Positions 43,685 through 52,715 of a stretch of DNA of 64,000 nucleotides are shown piece by piece (positions within the stretch are counted from its first letter, which is position 1; each line of letters starts with the position of its first letter). The notes beneath the pieces were generated by a model. The model was not told the DNA's origin, did no database searches, and worked only from the letters and a program-made list of their open reading frames with translations. Made by a program: the position numbers and the translations under genes. The DNA is from Ferruginibacter paludis. GTDB lineage: Bacteria; Bacteroidota; Bacteroidia; Chitinophagales; Chitinophagaceae. Where the stretch lies: positions 740,564 through 804,563 of the forward strand of contig NZ_JAUFQJ010000024.1 in assembly GCF_030409685.1 (NCBI RefSeq), given 5' to 3'.

Positions 43685-45691
43685 ATGAATCATACCCTCA
43701 GCGTTAGCTACCCGGCTAAACGTACCTCCGCTTGTTACTTTGTAAAAAGATGGACCCTTACCAAACCATCCCTTTCGTTTTTGCTGTTCTGCTTGTTTTC
43801 TTTCTTCTCTTTCCCGATACAGGCCCAAAATGATGATGACCTTAGTACGGCAGAATTTTATGCCAAAAAATTTAAAGATGATGGCATTATCTGTAAATCA
43901 TCTTACCGCTATTTCACTTTTGACAAGGGCAAAAACGCCCTCAATGATAAAGTGGTGGAAATACAGGAAGACGCAGAATACGAATTTCTATCCCTTAAAA
44001 AATTTTCGGGTATGACCTATGCTGAATATTACAACAAGTTTATTCAGTTGAAAACGTTTAAAAGAGCTTTCAAATATAACAGTAAATATATCACCTCCGA
44101 CCGGGGCGGCATAGACCGCTCAGTAACGGATGATGGCGTCTTCTTCGATGATAGCCGGGTGCAGTTTTACCCTTTGCGCTTTTCTCAAAAAGGTGATATG
44201 GCAAGAGTAATGGTTAAAAAGGTTTACCTGGATGGTAAGTATTTAACCCGGCTATTTTTTCATGCGGCTTACCCAATCAAAGAGCAGGTATTTGAATTTC
44301 AAGTGCCGGACTGGTTAACGGTAGATTTTAAAAAAATGAATTTTGAAGGCCGTAAGATCGAGATCCAGGAAAATAAAAAAGGCGGTTTTATCAACTATGT
44401 TTTTACCATGAAAGATATCCCCGCCTACAAGCCGGAGTATAGTCGCATTGGAAGAGCCTATACAGATCCGCACATCATTGTACAAATAAAATCCTTCGAA
44501 AGCAAAGGCGAGACGTTGAAAGGATTTGATAAGGCAGATGATGTGTACAACTGGAACAACCGCCTGTATTTAATGGCCGGTAACGTACAGGATAAAGTAC
44601 AGCAGCTGGTAACAAAAATTATCCAGGGCAAAACCACAGATCTGGATAAAATAAAAGCTATTTATTACTGGGTACAGGACAACATCCGTTACATCGCATA
44701 CGAAGATGGTTACTCAGGGTATATACCCACTCCGGCGCAGGATGTGTTGGCCAAAAAGTATGGCGATTGCAAAGGCATGGCCAACTTGCTAACAGAAATG
44801 CTGAAGCTGGCCGGCTATGATGGCCGCTTTAGCTGGATAGGAACCCGCCTTATTCCCTATCCGCAAAGCATGCCTGCCCTTTGCGTAAACAATCATGCTA
44901 TTTGCACTTTGTACTTTGGCGGCAAAACCTACGAACTGGATGGTACTGAAAGTTACTCGCCATTCGGTGAAAATGCTTTTCGAATTCAGGGTAAGGAAGT
45001 AATGATTGCCAATGGCGATAAATACGAAATTAAAACAGTGCCGTCTTCTACAGCCAATGACAATAAAGTTGTTACCAGGGCTGATTTTACACTGGCAAAT
45101 GACAAGCTGAATGGCAAAGTGAAAGTTGTACTTACCGGTAATGAAAGAACAGAATTTCATCAGTCGTATCAGAACCTGCCGGTAACATCGCAGCAGGAAT
45201 ACCTGAATGAATACCTTGAATTTGGCAATGACAATATGGTTGCCACCAACCTAAAAACCAGCGATCTGAAAAACAGGGAACTGCCCGTAACCATTGAAGG
45301 CGATGTGGATTTATCGAATACCGTAAATACTATCAGCGGCGACAAATACGTAGGCATAGACTTCTTTCCAAAATCACTAGACAAATTTATTCCGGATGAA
45401 AAAAGAATTGAAGGCTACGATTTGGATGCACTGGTAAAATTTGAAGATGAAATTGCTCTTACCATTCCTGCCGATAAAAAATTTGTTGACAAGCCAGATA
45501 ACCTGGAACTGAAGTTTGACGGTTACAGTTTTAAAGGTGAATATACCATTACAGGAAATAAAGTAGTGCTTAAAAAAGAACTGGCTATCAACAACAGCAT
45601 TATCAAAAAAGCAGACTTCACCAACTGGAAAAAATTTATTGAATCTATCAAAGAGTTCAATAAATATTTACTAAGCATTACCAAAAAATAA
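43685..45691 (+). CDS. DUF3857/transglutaminase-like domain protein, catalytic triad present
   Basis: A 668-residue exported protein. The signal sequence core is SFLLFCLFSFFSFPIQA after an unusually long N-terminal region of about 28 residues. A beta-rich DUF3857-type domain leads to a transglutaminase-like core with Cys362 (KYGDCKGMANLL), His404 (NNHAI) and Asp419 (YELDGTE), the expected Cys-His-Asp triad. Bacterial members are thought to be cysteine-protease-like or peptide-modifying enzymes of the envelope; the substrate is unknown. A paralogous gene without the triad begins 13 bases downstream, so both are probably made together and may act as a pair. The interval upstream (164 bases) is AT-rich. 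Confidence 0.87.
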   Translation: MNHTLSVSYPAKRTSACYFVKRWTLTKPSLSFLLFCLFSFFSFPIQAQNDDDLSTAEFYAKKFKDDGIICKSSYRYFTFDKGKNALNDKVVEIQEDAEYEFLSLKKFSGMTYAEYYNKFIQLKTFKRAFKYNSKYITSDRGGIDRSVTDDGVFFDDSRVQFYPLRFSQKGDMARVMVKKVYLDGKYLTRLFFHAAYPIKEQVFEFQVPDWLTVDFKKMNFEGRKIEIQENKKGGFINYVFTMKDIPAYKPEYSRIGRAYTDPHIIVQIKSFESKGETLKGFDKADDVYNWNNRLYLMAGNVQDKVQQLVTKIIQGKTTDLDKIKAIYYWVQDNIRYIAYEDGYSGYIPTPAQDVLAKKYGDCKGMANLLTEMLKLAGYDGRFSWIGTRLIPYPQSMPALCVNNHAICTLYFGGKTYELDGTESYSPFGENAFRIQGKEVMIANGDKYEIKTVPSSTANDNKVVTRADFTLANDKLNGKVKVVLTGNERTEFHQSYQNLPVTSQQEYLNEYLEFGNDNMVATNLKTSDLKNRELPVTIEGDVDLSNTVNTISGDKYVGIDFFPKSLDKFIPDEKRIEGYDLDALVKFEDEIALTIPADKKFVDKPDNLELKFDGYSFKGEYTITGNKVVLKKELAINNSIIKKADFTNWKKFIESIKEFNKYLLSITKK

Positions 45692-45704
45692 ACAGCCAAC
45701 CGCA

Positions 45705-47927
45705 ATGAAAACAATTAATTATAAAAAGATAATTCTGCCGGTTGCGTTTGCATTTCTTGCCTTCGCGGCCAGCGCTCAAACTATTATCAACGAAGATTTT
45801 TTAGATAATATTGAAGACAATGCTAAAACACTTTGGGCAGAAAATATTCCTGCATTTGCCACCAATATTGTACCCGATAAATATAAAAATGAATCGGCCA
45901 TTGTATTTGGCTTTAAACGAAGCGTAACCATTGATAAAAAATCAAGGTCTGGCTTTTTATCCAGGGGCGAGAGAAGTTTATTGTTTTTTGAAAACGTACG
46001 ATTTAAAATAAAAGTGAATGATAAAAATGCTGTGAAATCTTTTACTGAAATTTATTTCAGGTACAGCGATAAAACAGATGGCTTTAGTGCCCGGATAACC
46101 AAGCCTGATAGCAGTTCCAAAGTAGTTGCTTTAAATGACGCGGTAGGGGTGGAGTCGATATCAGATGTACCCGAATTTTTTAAGAGTTTCTTCGATCAAC
46201 AGGTTGGTGCTCAAAAAAGATATTATAAAGTTGCCGTGCCAGATCTTGAGCCGGGCGATATATTGGAATATGTTACGAACACCAAAAGCAAGCTGGATGT
46301 TAAGGGAACGGGGTACATTGAGTTTGATCCGCAATACGAAGTGTGCAATAAAAGTTATCCCGTACTTTTTAACCAGATCAATATTGAAACAGATAATAAA
46401 TCTTTTTTCAAATCCTTATCCATAAATGGCGCTCCGGATTTTAAAAAGGCAGACGCAAGCGACGACGGTTTCTTTAAATATGTTTTTACAGATAGCGACC
46501 GGGGCGTTGAAAAAGATGTGAACTTTATCAGTTCATTCCAGGTGTATCCCCTGGCAAAATTCCAGGTAATCTATGCCAATAACGAGAAAATAAAAGGAGC
46601 ACTTATTGGTCAGGCAGGGGAAATTAAAACCGGTTTCACAAAGGAAGAGCTTGCCAAAAAAGCATGGGAAGATTTTGAACAGACCGGAAATTATTATTAC
46701 CCAGAATACGGTACAGTATACGCGTACGCATCTGTTGTGTGGTCACAGTTGAAAAAGCAAGGTGTCAAAGACCTCAGTGATAAAGAATTTCTCAACCTTG
46801 TATATTACAAAATGAGGAATATTGCGATAAACCGTGATAATTATTTTAGTGATAAGGTAGCCGCATATATTTTCAGCTTTTTGCTTTCGCAAAAAGACAT
46901 TCACACAGATATATTGATCAGTGTGTCCAATACTTTGGGCAAACTCAGCAATATATTATTCGACCAGGAACTGCGCTATGTATGCAAAGTGAATAATAGT
47001 TTTTATTTTAACTGGACCGATCACAGCAATCCGGGCGACCTTGTGGAAAACCTGTTAGGTAGTGAAGCTTGGATCATAGATAAACCAACAAAACAAAATA
47101 CGCAGAATATAACTCCTGTACAGCTTCCGGATGCAGGCTTCCAGGATAACGTTTCCGACTACACCATAAATGCATCAATTGCTGCAGATATGAGTACATG
47201 GAATGTTTCCCGTGTCAGCACTTACACGGGCATCAGTAAAACCAGGAATATTTATACCACCCTGAAGTATACACCCTATATGCTGGACGACTATAAATAT
47301 TATGGCGGTTCATCTCCTACGGAAAAAATGAAAGATGCGCAGGAAGAGGAATACATCAAATCAGTGAAAGCACTGAAGGATGAATTTAAAGAAGCAAAAG
47401 TTGAACAGGTGAAAAGTGAGTTGCAGGGAGAGTTTCAACAAAAGATAAAATATAAAAACTTCACCATTTCCAGCGATGGCCGTTCATTAAAAGCAAAAAC
47501 CCTGGTGTATACAGAAGACTTTGAACTGGCAGGCATGGTGCGAAAAGCAGGAAAAAAATACCTGGTAAACATTGCTGGCCTGGTAGGGTCTCAATTACAA
47601 ATAAAAAAAGAAGAGCGTGTAAGAAAGTATGATATCAATGTTGGGTACGCAAGAACGCTTAACTGGACCATCAATTTTAAAATACCAGACGGTTACACAG
47701 TTGAAGGAGTAAAGGAATTAAAAACAAGTATCGATAATGAGACCGGCACTTTTACCTGTGATGCGGAAGAACAAAATGGGATGGTAGTTTTAAAGATCAA
47801 AAAAATATATAAAAAAGCGAATAACCCCAAAGAAAAATGGCCTGCTATGCTGGCTTTTATTGATGCCGCCTATAACAGCTCGTTCAAATATATTTTATTA
47901 AAACCTAAAAGCTTATCCATTTTATGA
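45705..47927 (+). CDS. DUF3857-type exported protein lacking a transglutaminase active site
   Basis: A 740-residue exported protein with signal peptide LPVAFAFLAFAASAQ. It shares its overall plan with the upstream neighbour: N-terminal beta-rich domain (FTEIYFRYSDKTDGFSARI), a helical middle and a C-terminal beta-domain. Where the neighbour has GDCKGMANLL, this protein reads YFSDKVAAYIFSFLLS with no cysteine, and no matching His/Asp pair is clear. It therefore looks like a non-catalytic relative, perhaps binding or regulating its partner. Length exceeds the neighbour by about 70 residues. The function is unknown. Confidence 0.85.
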   Translation: MKTINYKKIILPVAFAFLAFAASAQTIINEDFLDNIEDNAKTLWAENIPAFATNIVPDKYKNESAIVFGFKRSVTIDKKSRSGFLSRGERSLLFFENVRFKIKVNDKNAVKSFTEIYFRYSDKTDGFSARITKPDSSSKVVALNDAVGVESISDVPEFFKSFFDQQVGAQKRYYKVAVPDLEPGDILEYVTNTKSKLDVKGTGYIEFDPQYEVCNKSYPVLFNQINIETDNKSFFKSLSINGAPDFKKADASDDGFFKYVFTDSDRGVEKDVNFISSFQVYPLAKFQVIYANNEKIKGALIGQAGEIKTGFTKEELAKKAWEDFEQTGNYYYPEYGTVYAYASVVWSQLKKQGVKDLSDKEFLNLVYYKMRNIAINRDNYFSDKVAAYIFSFLLSQKDIHTDILISVSNTLGKLSNILFDQELRYVCKVNNSFYFNWTDHSNPGDLVENLLGSEAWIIDKPTKQNTQNITPVQLPDAGFQDNVSDYTINASIAADMSTWNVSRVSTYTGISKTRNIYTTLKYTPYMLDDYKYYGGSSPTEKMKDAQEEEYIKSVKALKDEFKEAKVEQVKSELQGEFQQKIKYKNFTISSDGRSLKAKTLVYTEDFELAGMVRKAGKKYLVNIAGLVGSQLQIKKEERVRKYDINVGYARTLNWTINFKIPDGYTVEGVKELKTSIDNETGTFTCDAEEQNGMVVLKIKKIYKKANNPKEKWPAMLAFIDAAYNSSFKYILLKPKSLSIL

Positions 47928-48046
47928 GCCCATGCAGCCACACCAGTTCCGCCAATGCACCTGTAGGATTTCCAGGTTATAAAGTTTTCACCAATCATCT
48001 TTATGCTTGTGTTGGTATACGCTTTAATTTAAACGGAGAAGGTTAG
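47924..48046 (+). pseudogene. Short frame resembling a beta-barrel C-terminus, possible remnant
   Basis: Overlapping the stop codon of the previous gene (ATGA) is a 40-codon frame that ends YACVGIRFNLNGEG before a TAG at 48044-48046. VGIRFNL is the kind of strand that closes outer-membrane barrels. It may be the tail of a decayed barrel gene or a chance frame; no upstream coding part is visible. Confidence 0.22.
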
Positions 48047-48235
48047 ATTTCTACCTTTAATTTTATTGATAACAGGTGCCCGTTTTACAACGGGCACTTT
48101 TTAATTTTATAACAGTGGCCTGAAATTTTTCGGAATCTGTAACTTAACGAACATTAAAAATAATACCTGTTGCTGTTGAATCAGTATCTGTAAAGGTTGT
48201 GTATATTTAAGCACTCATCACGATCAAATTGCTAT
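47928..48235. other. 308-base region with a terminator and no confident gene
   Basis: The interval between the DUF3857-type gene and the MFS gene holds a short frame at its start, a strong terminator (48076-48102) and an AT-rich leader that presumably carries the promoter for the trehalose genes. No tRNA or operator palindrome was seen. Confidence 0.5.
48076..48102 (+). terminator. Rho-independent terminator
   Basis: A perfect nine-base stem GTGCCCGTT / AACGGGCAC (48076-48084 with 48089-48097), a TTAC loop and five T followed by AATTTT. It ends the DUF3857-type transcript and separates it from the alpha-glucoside genes. Confidence 0.88.
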
Positions 48236-49483
48236 ATGAATAATTGGAAAATTAAAACCTCGCTGTATTTAAACTATTTTGTTTTTGCAATACTGCTGAA
48301 CAGCGTGGGTATCCTCATTCAAAAATCCATCAATACCTATCATGTCGATGAATTAAAAGCCAGTTCGCTGGAAGCATTTAAAGATCTGTCGATTGCATTT
48401 GTGTCTTTTCTCATAGGATCTTTTTTACCCCGGATAGGATATAAGAAAGGAATGCTGATAGCACTGGCGCTGGTTTTTGTTGGCTGCATCGGAATGTACT
48501 ATGGCAATTCTTTTACTTCGGTGCGCATCTTGTTTGCATGTGTTGGTATTTCTTTCGCGGTAATTAAAGTATCCGTTTATTCCATGATCGGTATTATCAC
48601 CAGCAATGATAAGGAACATAAAAGCCTGCTTACTTCCATCGAAAGTTTTTTTATGATTGGCATCGCCGGTGGCTTTGTTGTATTCCCGCTTTTTTACAGC
48701 GATACAAATCCTGACGCATGGTTACGCATTTATCTTTTACTGGCAGTATTGATAGCTGTGTCATTTATCATCCTGCTGGTGTCTGATTTTAAAGTTAATT
48801 ATGAAATACCCGGCACCAGCCTGGGAGACGATTTTATAGAAATGATTAAACTGCTGAAGCGCCCGCTGGTGCTGATTTTTGCAGTAGCTGCATTTATGTA
48901 TGTAATGACGGAGCAGGGTATTATGAGCTGGCTGCCCACTTTTAATCAAAAAGTGCTGCATCTGCCGGAGCGTACCAGTGTTTTCATGGCTGTTATATTG
49001 ATGTTGTCCATCGCATTGGGCAGGTATATTTCTTCATTGCTTGTTAAAAAAATTGACTGGCTGATCATATTGGCGGCTTGTTTAATTGGCGCTGCGCTGA
49101 TGGTATTGTTTGTGTTGCCTCAAACGCAACACCTGGAAGCAAAAGAAATTCTTTCATTAAAAGATGTGCCTGTGATCGCTTATGTGTTTCCGTTGATTGG
49201 TTTTTTTCTGGCACCCATTTATCCACTGGTCAATTCGTTTGTGCTCAGCGCTACAGAAAAAATGTTTCATAGTCCTATGGCTTCATTACTCGTTTTCTTT
49301 TCGGCCATTGGTGGTACGATTGGTTCAAGACTGGTGGGTTATCTTTTTAAACATATCGGCGGCGAAAACGCCTTTTATTTTTCGCTGATACCGATGACGG
49401 TGCTGATGATTTGTTTGCTTTTCTTTTACCGCATACAAAAGAAAACCGGTACTACAATTGAATTTACAGCCGGAGGTCACTAA
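48236..49483 (+). CDS. MFS permease, probable trehalose or glucoside transporter
   Basis: A 415-residue membrane protein with about 12 helices; LPRIGYKKGMLIALALVFVG and SIESFFMIGIAGGFVVFPLF recall the FHS-like (fucose permease) group of the MFS. The ATG at 48236 is chosen over an upstream start at 48197 because MNNWKIKTSLYL leads directly into the first helix. The trehalase gene follows after 22 bases, so import of trehalose or of the glucose it releases is the natural proposal, by context only. A promoter must lie in the 130 bases after the terminator at 48102. Confidence 0.87.
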   Translation: MNNWKIKTSLYLNYFVFAILLNSVGILIQKSINTYHVDELKASSLEAFKDLSIAFVSFLIGSFLPRIGYKKGMLIALALVFVGCIGMYYGNSFTSVRILFACVGISFAVIKVSVYSMIGIITSNDKEHKSLLTSIESFFMIGIAGGFVVFPLFYSDTNPDAWLRIYLLLAVLIAVSFIILLVSDFKVNYEIPGTSLGDDFIEMIKLLKRPLVLIFAVAAFMYVMTEQGIMSWLPTFNQKVLHLPERTSVFMAVILMLSIALGRYISSLLVKKIDWLIILAACLIGAALMVLFVLPQTQHLEAKEILSLKDVPVIAYVFPLIGFFLAPIYPLVNSFVLSATEKMFHSPMASLLVFFSAIGGTIGSRLVGYLFKHIGGENAFYFSLIPMTVLMICLLFFYRIQKKTGTTIEFTAGGH

Positions 49484-49505
49484 CGTTAGTTAAACTATTA
49501 CAACG

Positions 49506-51008
49506 ATGAACAATACCGATATTTTTGAGTGTCATCCCTTGTTTGAGGATGTTCAAATGGGTAATGTATTCGCAGACGGAAAAACCTTTGTGGATTGTAT
49601 TCCAAAAGGATCGTTGGATAACATTTCCCGTCAATACCTTTTGGAGAAAGATCAACCAAGTTTTGATCTTAAAAAATTTGTAGCAAAAAATTTTGATGAG
49701 CCGCCGGTGATTGCCGCCAATTATCAAAGCAATAAACAACTGTCCGTTGAAGAAAATATCAGGCATTTATGGGATGTACTTACAAGAGTTCCTGTTGAAG
49801 AGAAAAGTTCGCTGATCAATCTGCCATACACCTACATAGTTCCCGGCGGCCGTTTCAGGGAAATTTATTACTGGGACAGTTATTTTACCATGCTCGGTCT
49901 GCAACAGCACGGGCGGGTAGATCTGATTGAAAGCATGATCAATAATTTCGCTTTTTTACTAGGTAGCTGCGGTCATATCCCCAACGGCAACCGGCGCTAT
50001 TATTTAAGCCGCAGTCAACCTCCTTTTTTTGCATTGATGGTTACTTTGTTGGCCGAGATAAAAAAAGATGAAGGAATTTTTGTTCAATATAAAAATGAAC
50101 TGGAAACAGAATACAACTTCTGGATGCTTGGGTCAGATAATCTCAAGCACGGCGAAGCAAATGCCCGGGTGGTTATGATGCCCGATGGCGAAATATTGAA
50201 TCGGTATTATGATAACAATCCAAGCCCGAGGCAGGAGAGTTATGCGGAAGATGTGCATGTAAGCAAGCACAGCCAGCAGTCGGCTGACCAATTATTTACC
50301 CACCTGAGGGCCGGTGCTGAAAGCGGCTGGGATTTCAGCAGCCGCTGGTTTGCTGACCAACTAAATATTGGGACGATTCAGACCACGGATATTGTGCCAG
50401 TTGATTTAAACTGCCTGCTGTACACGCTGGAACTAACTATTGCGAAAGCAAACGCAATGGCGGGTAATGCCTCCTATGCCAGTGACTTTGAAATGAAAGT
50501 AGCCAGGAGAAGCACCGCCATCCTAAAATACTGCTGGAATAATGAGCTGGGATTTTTCTGCGATTACAACATGCAAACAAAAAAAATCAACCGGAATATT
50601 ACGGCGGCAGGTCTTTTTCCGCTCTTTACAAAAATTGCCTCCGATGAACAGGCGGTTGAAACAGCTGCGGTTACCCGCACATTTCTTTTAAAAGGTGGCG
50701 GACTTGTTACCACCACCAACCACACTGGCCAGCAATGGGATGCACCCAACGGCTGGGCGCCGCTGCAATGGATTGCATTTGCAGGATTGAATAATTATCA
50801 TCACGAAGAACTGGCAAATGAAATTGCCCGGCGTTGGGTAGCAATCAATGAAAAAGTGTTTAACGAAACTGGTAAAATGATGGAAAAATACAATGTAGAA
50901 AACCTGGATGAGCCGGCTGGTGGAGGCGAGTATCCCGGACAGGATGGCTTTGGCTGGACCAATGGTATTTACATAGCCATGAAAGCTACTTTATTAACGG
51001 CTCATTAA
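49506..51008 (+). CDS. treF: Cytoplasmic alpha,alpha-trehalase (GH37)
   Basis: A 500-residue GH37 trehalase that splits trehalose into two glucose molecules by inversion. Signature 1 is complete (PGGRFREIYYWDSY, residues 113-126) and signature 2 is QWDAPNGWAP. The expected catalytic pair, aligned by motif with E. coli enzymes, is Asp276 in ESGWDFSSRW and Glu475 in the GGGEYPGQDG stretch. There is no signal peptide, so it is the TreF-like cytoplasmic type and needs an importer, which the MFS gene 22 bases upstream can provide. A LacI-family regulator gene follows 80 bases downstream. Confidence 0.95.
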   Translation: MNNTDIFECHPLFEDVQMGNVFADGKTFVDCIPKGSLDNISRQYLLEKDQPSFDLKKFVAKNFDEPPVIAANYQSNKQLSVEENIRHLWDVLTRVPVEEKSSLINLPYTYIVPGGRFREIYYWDSYFTMLGLQQHGRVDLIESMINNFAFLLGSCGHIPNGNRRYYLSRSQPPFFALMVTLLAEIKKDEGIFVQYKNELETEYNFWMLGSDNLKHGEANARVVMMPDGEILNRYYDNNPSPRQESYAEDVHVSKHSQQSADQLFTHLRAGAESGWDFSSRWFADQLNIGTIQTTDIVPVDLNCLLYTLELTIAKANAMAGNASYASDFEMKVARRSTAILKYCWNNELGFFCDYNMQTKKINRNITAAGLFPLFTKIASDEQAVETAAVTRTFLLKGGGLVTTTNHTGQQWDAPNGWAPLQWIAFAGLNNYHHEELANEIARRWVAINEKVFNETGKMMEKYNVENLDEPAGGGEYPGQDGFGWTNGIYIAMKATLLTAH

Positions 51009-51088
51009 TTGATAATATGCAGCTATCCCAATACATTGGTTGCCTTGTAACAAACACCCCACTTATAAAAGCTTAATTGCCGGCAAAG

Positions 51089-52087
51089 ATGTCTGATGTT
51101 ATAACGCTAAAGAAAATTTCGCAACTGCTCAATATAAGTATCTCTACTGCGTCACGTGCATTAAAAGATCATCCCGATATTGCAGATGCCACCAAACAAA
51201 AAGTAAAGGAACTGGCAGAAATGCTGGACTATGAGCCCAATCCTTTCGCCATACAATTAAGCACAAGCCATAGTAAAATATTCGGGTTAATTGTACCGGA
51301 AGTAAGCAATTTATTTTATACTTCCTTTATTGATGCGGTAGAAAATGAAAGCCGTAAAATCGGCTACACCCTCATCATTCTTAAAACCGATGATGATCCG
51401 GAGATTGAAGCCAATCATATCCGCTATTGTAAAAAACAACGGGTGGCAGGGTTGTTTGCCTGCATCACGCCGGGCACATCAAATTTTGAATTGTTTCAGA
51501 GTCTTGGTAAATCGGGCATTCCTGTAATTTTCTTCGATCGTGTGCCTGACAGCAATAGCTGCAACCGTATTTGTTTTGCGGATGAAGCCGCAGCCACTAT
51601 TGCCGCAGAAGCCATCATCAAAAAAAATAAAAAAAGGGTACTGGCCATTTTTGCAGAACCCAGTTTATCCATCACTCAAAAAAGATTGAAGGCTTTTCAA
51701 AAAGTTTTTCAGCAGCATAAAAATGCGCCGAAGCTGCTTATCTACAATACCAATCATTACGAAAATACCAAAGAGGTCATTAAGCAAAAACTGCAAAATG
51801 CAGACCGGCCGGATACGATCTTTTGTATGACCGATGTTATTCTGAACAGCACCATGAAAGCCGTTCAGGAACTCGGTCTTAAAATTCCGGAAGAGGTGGC
51901 CGTGATTACCATCAGCAACAGTGATTTTTTTCCAAAATTATACACGCCAGAAATTACCTATGTGGAAACAAGCGGCTACAAGCTGGGCGTATTGGCGCTT
52001 TCAGCCATGATGACCTGCGTAAACGACGATGTTCCCTACCAGGAACTGTATGTCGACTCTTACCTGGTTGAAGGACAATCTTTATAA
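51089..52087 (+). CDS. LacI-family transcriptional regulator
   Basis: A 332-residue regulator. The N-terminal LacI helix-turn-helix with hinge reads ITLKKISQLLNISISTASRA followed by LKDHPDI and ELAEMLDYEPN (residues about 5-50). A periplasmic-binding-protein-like domain follows (IFGLIVPEVSNLFYTSFID, GIPVIFFDRVP). The ATG at 51089 is preferred to a TTG four codons upstream. LacI proteins bind CG-centred palindromes, and two such sites lie before the permease gene at 52716, the likely target. It sits between the trehalase and the sucrose-type genes, and so may govern both. The effector, for example sucrose, fructose or trehalose, is inferred. Confidence 0.93.
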   Translation: MSDVITLKKISQLLNISISTASRALKDHPDIADATKQKVKELAEMLDYEPNPFAIQLSTSHSKIFGLIVPEVSNLFYTSFIDAVENESRKIGYTLIILKTDDDPEIEANHIRYCKKQRVAGLFACITPGTSNFELFQSLGKSGIPVIFFDRVPDSNSCNRICFADEAAATIAAEAIIKKNKKRVLAIFAEPSLSITQKRLKAFQKVFQQHKNAPKLLIYNTNHYENTKEVIKQKLQNADRPDTIFCMTDVILNSTMKAVQELGLKIPEEVAVITISNSDFFPKLYTPEITYVETSGYKLGVLALSAMMTCVNDDVPYQELYVDSYLVEGQSL

Positions 52088-52125
52088 CCTGCTAAGTATG
52101 AACAAGTCGAAGCTGAGTTAAAAAA

Positions 52126-52428
52126 TCAGGAAAGAATTTTAGGAAGTAACACCGTCCTTTTATAATAGTAGGCGATAATCCTGTCACCGATCAATTGACA
52201 AAGTTGTTTATCGGGAAATTCGGAATCGGTCCACGTGAAGATATTCTCCATGTAAGTTAAATGTTCTATAACCCCCGTTTCGCCAGTATCTGAACGTTTG
52301 TATTCAACCCGAAAAGTTTGATAAGGTTTGTAGTCCTTGTACTCAATGGCCTTAATTTTTGTGCTATAAGTAATATGGTTATTGGTGATGCTGAGTAAGA
52401 ACTCATCTAATACGGCATAGTCTATCAT
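52126..52428 (-). CDS. Hypothetical protein, about 100 residues
   Basis: An unrecognised soluble protein encoded opposite to its neighbours. From the ATG at 52428 it reads MIDYAVLDEFLLSITNNHIT and continues with a Lys/Tyr-rich beta-type segment (KAIEYKDYKPYQTFRVEYKR) and a C-terminal helix. In-frame codons continue upstream to a TTG at 52515, but the ATG start gives a more usual protein. It converges with the LacI gene (38-base gap) and is divergent from the permease gene, so its promoter lies near the putative operators. No function can be proposed. Confidence 0.55.
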   Translation of the reverse strand: MIDYAVLDEFLLSITNNHITYSTKIKAIEYKDYKPYQTFRVEYKRSDTGETGVIEHLTYMENIFTWTDSEFPDKQLCQLIGDRIIAYYYKRTVLLPKILS

Positions 52429-52628
52429 GGTGATTGTTTTTTGCGATTTTTTTTCCGAAACATCTGCCCCCCTTATAAAACGGAAAGCATTTATTTCTAT
52501 TAACAAAAGTACCAATCATCTGGGTAAAAAATATGTTTGTAGATCATGAATCAAACAAAAACTTAAAAGAAATCAGTAACGTTTTTTGAAAGAGATACAG
52601 TCGTTTAGATAACCCAAACTGCCCACAT

Positions 52629-52660
52629 CAAACGTTTGCAACCAGCCAATCAACCGGTTG
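52629..52660. promoter_or_regulatory. Two CG-centred palindromes, candidate LacI-family operators
   Basis: CAAACGTTTG (52629-52638) and CAACCGGTTG (52651-52660) are perfect ten-base palindromes whose centres are 22 bases, about two helical turns, apart. LacI-family operators typically have this form with a central CG (compare the PurR site). The encoded LacI regulator 540 bases upstream is the obvious candidate ligand. The second site touches the putative -33 TTG of the permease promoter. Confidence 0.6.
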
Positions 52661-52688
52661 CAGGGTTTCTATAATTATCTTACTTTCA
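52658..52688 (+). promoter_or_regulatory. Candidate promoter for the permease-kinase-GH13 operon
   Basis: A TTG at 52658-52660 is followed after 20 bases by TACTTTCA (52681-52688), a partial match (four of six defined positions) to the Bacteroidota -7 element TAnnTTTG. The start codon is 28 bases further. The overlap with the second palindrome makes repression or activation here plausible. Confidence 0.35.
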
Positions 52689-52715
52689 CGATTGTTATAA
52701 AACCATTGCCTGCGT

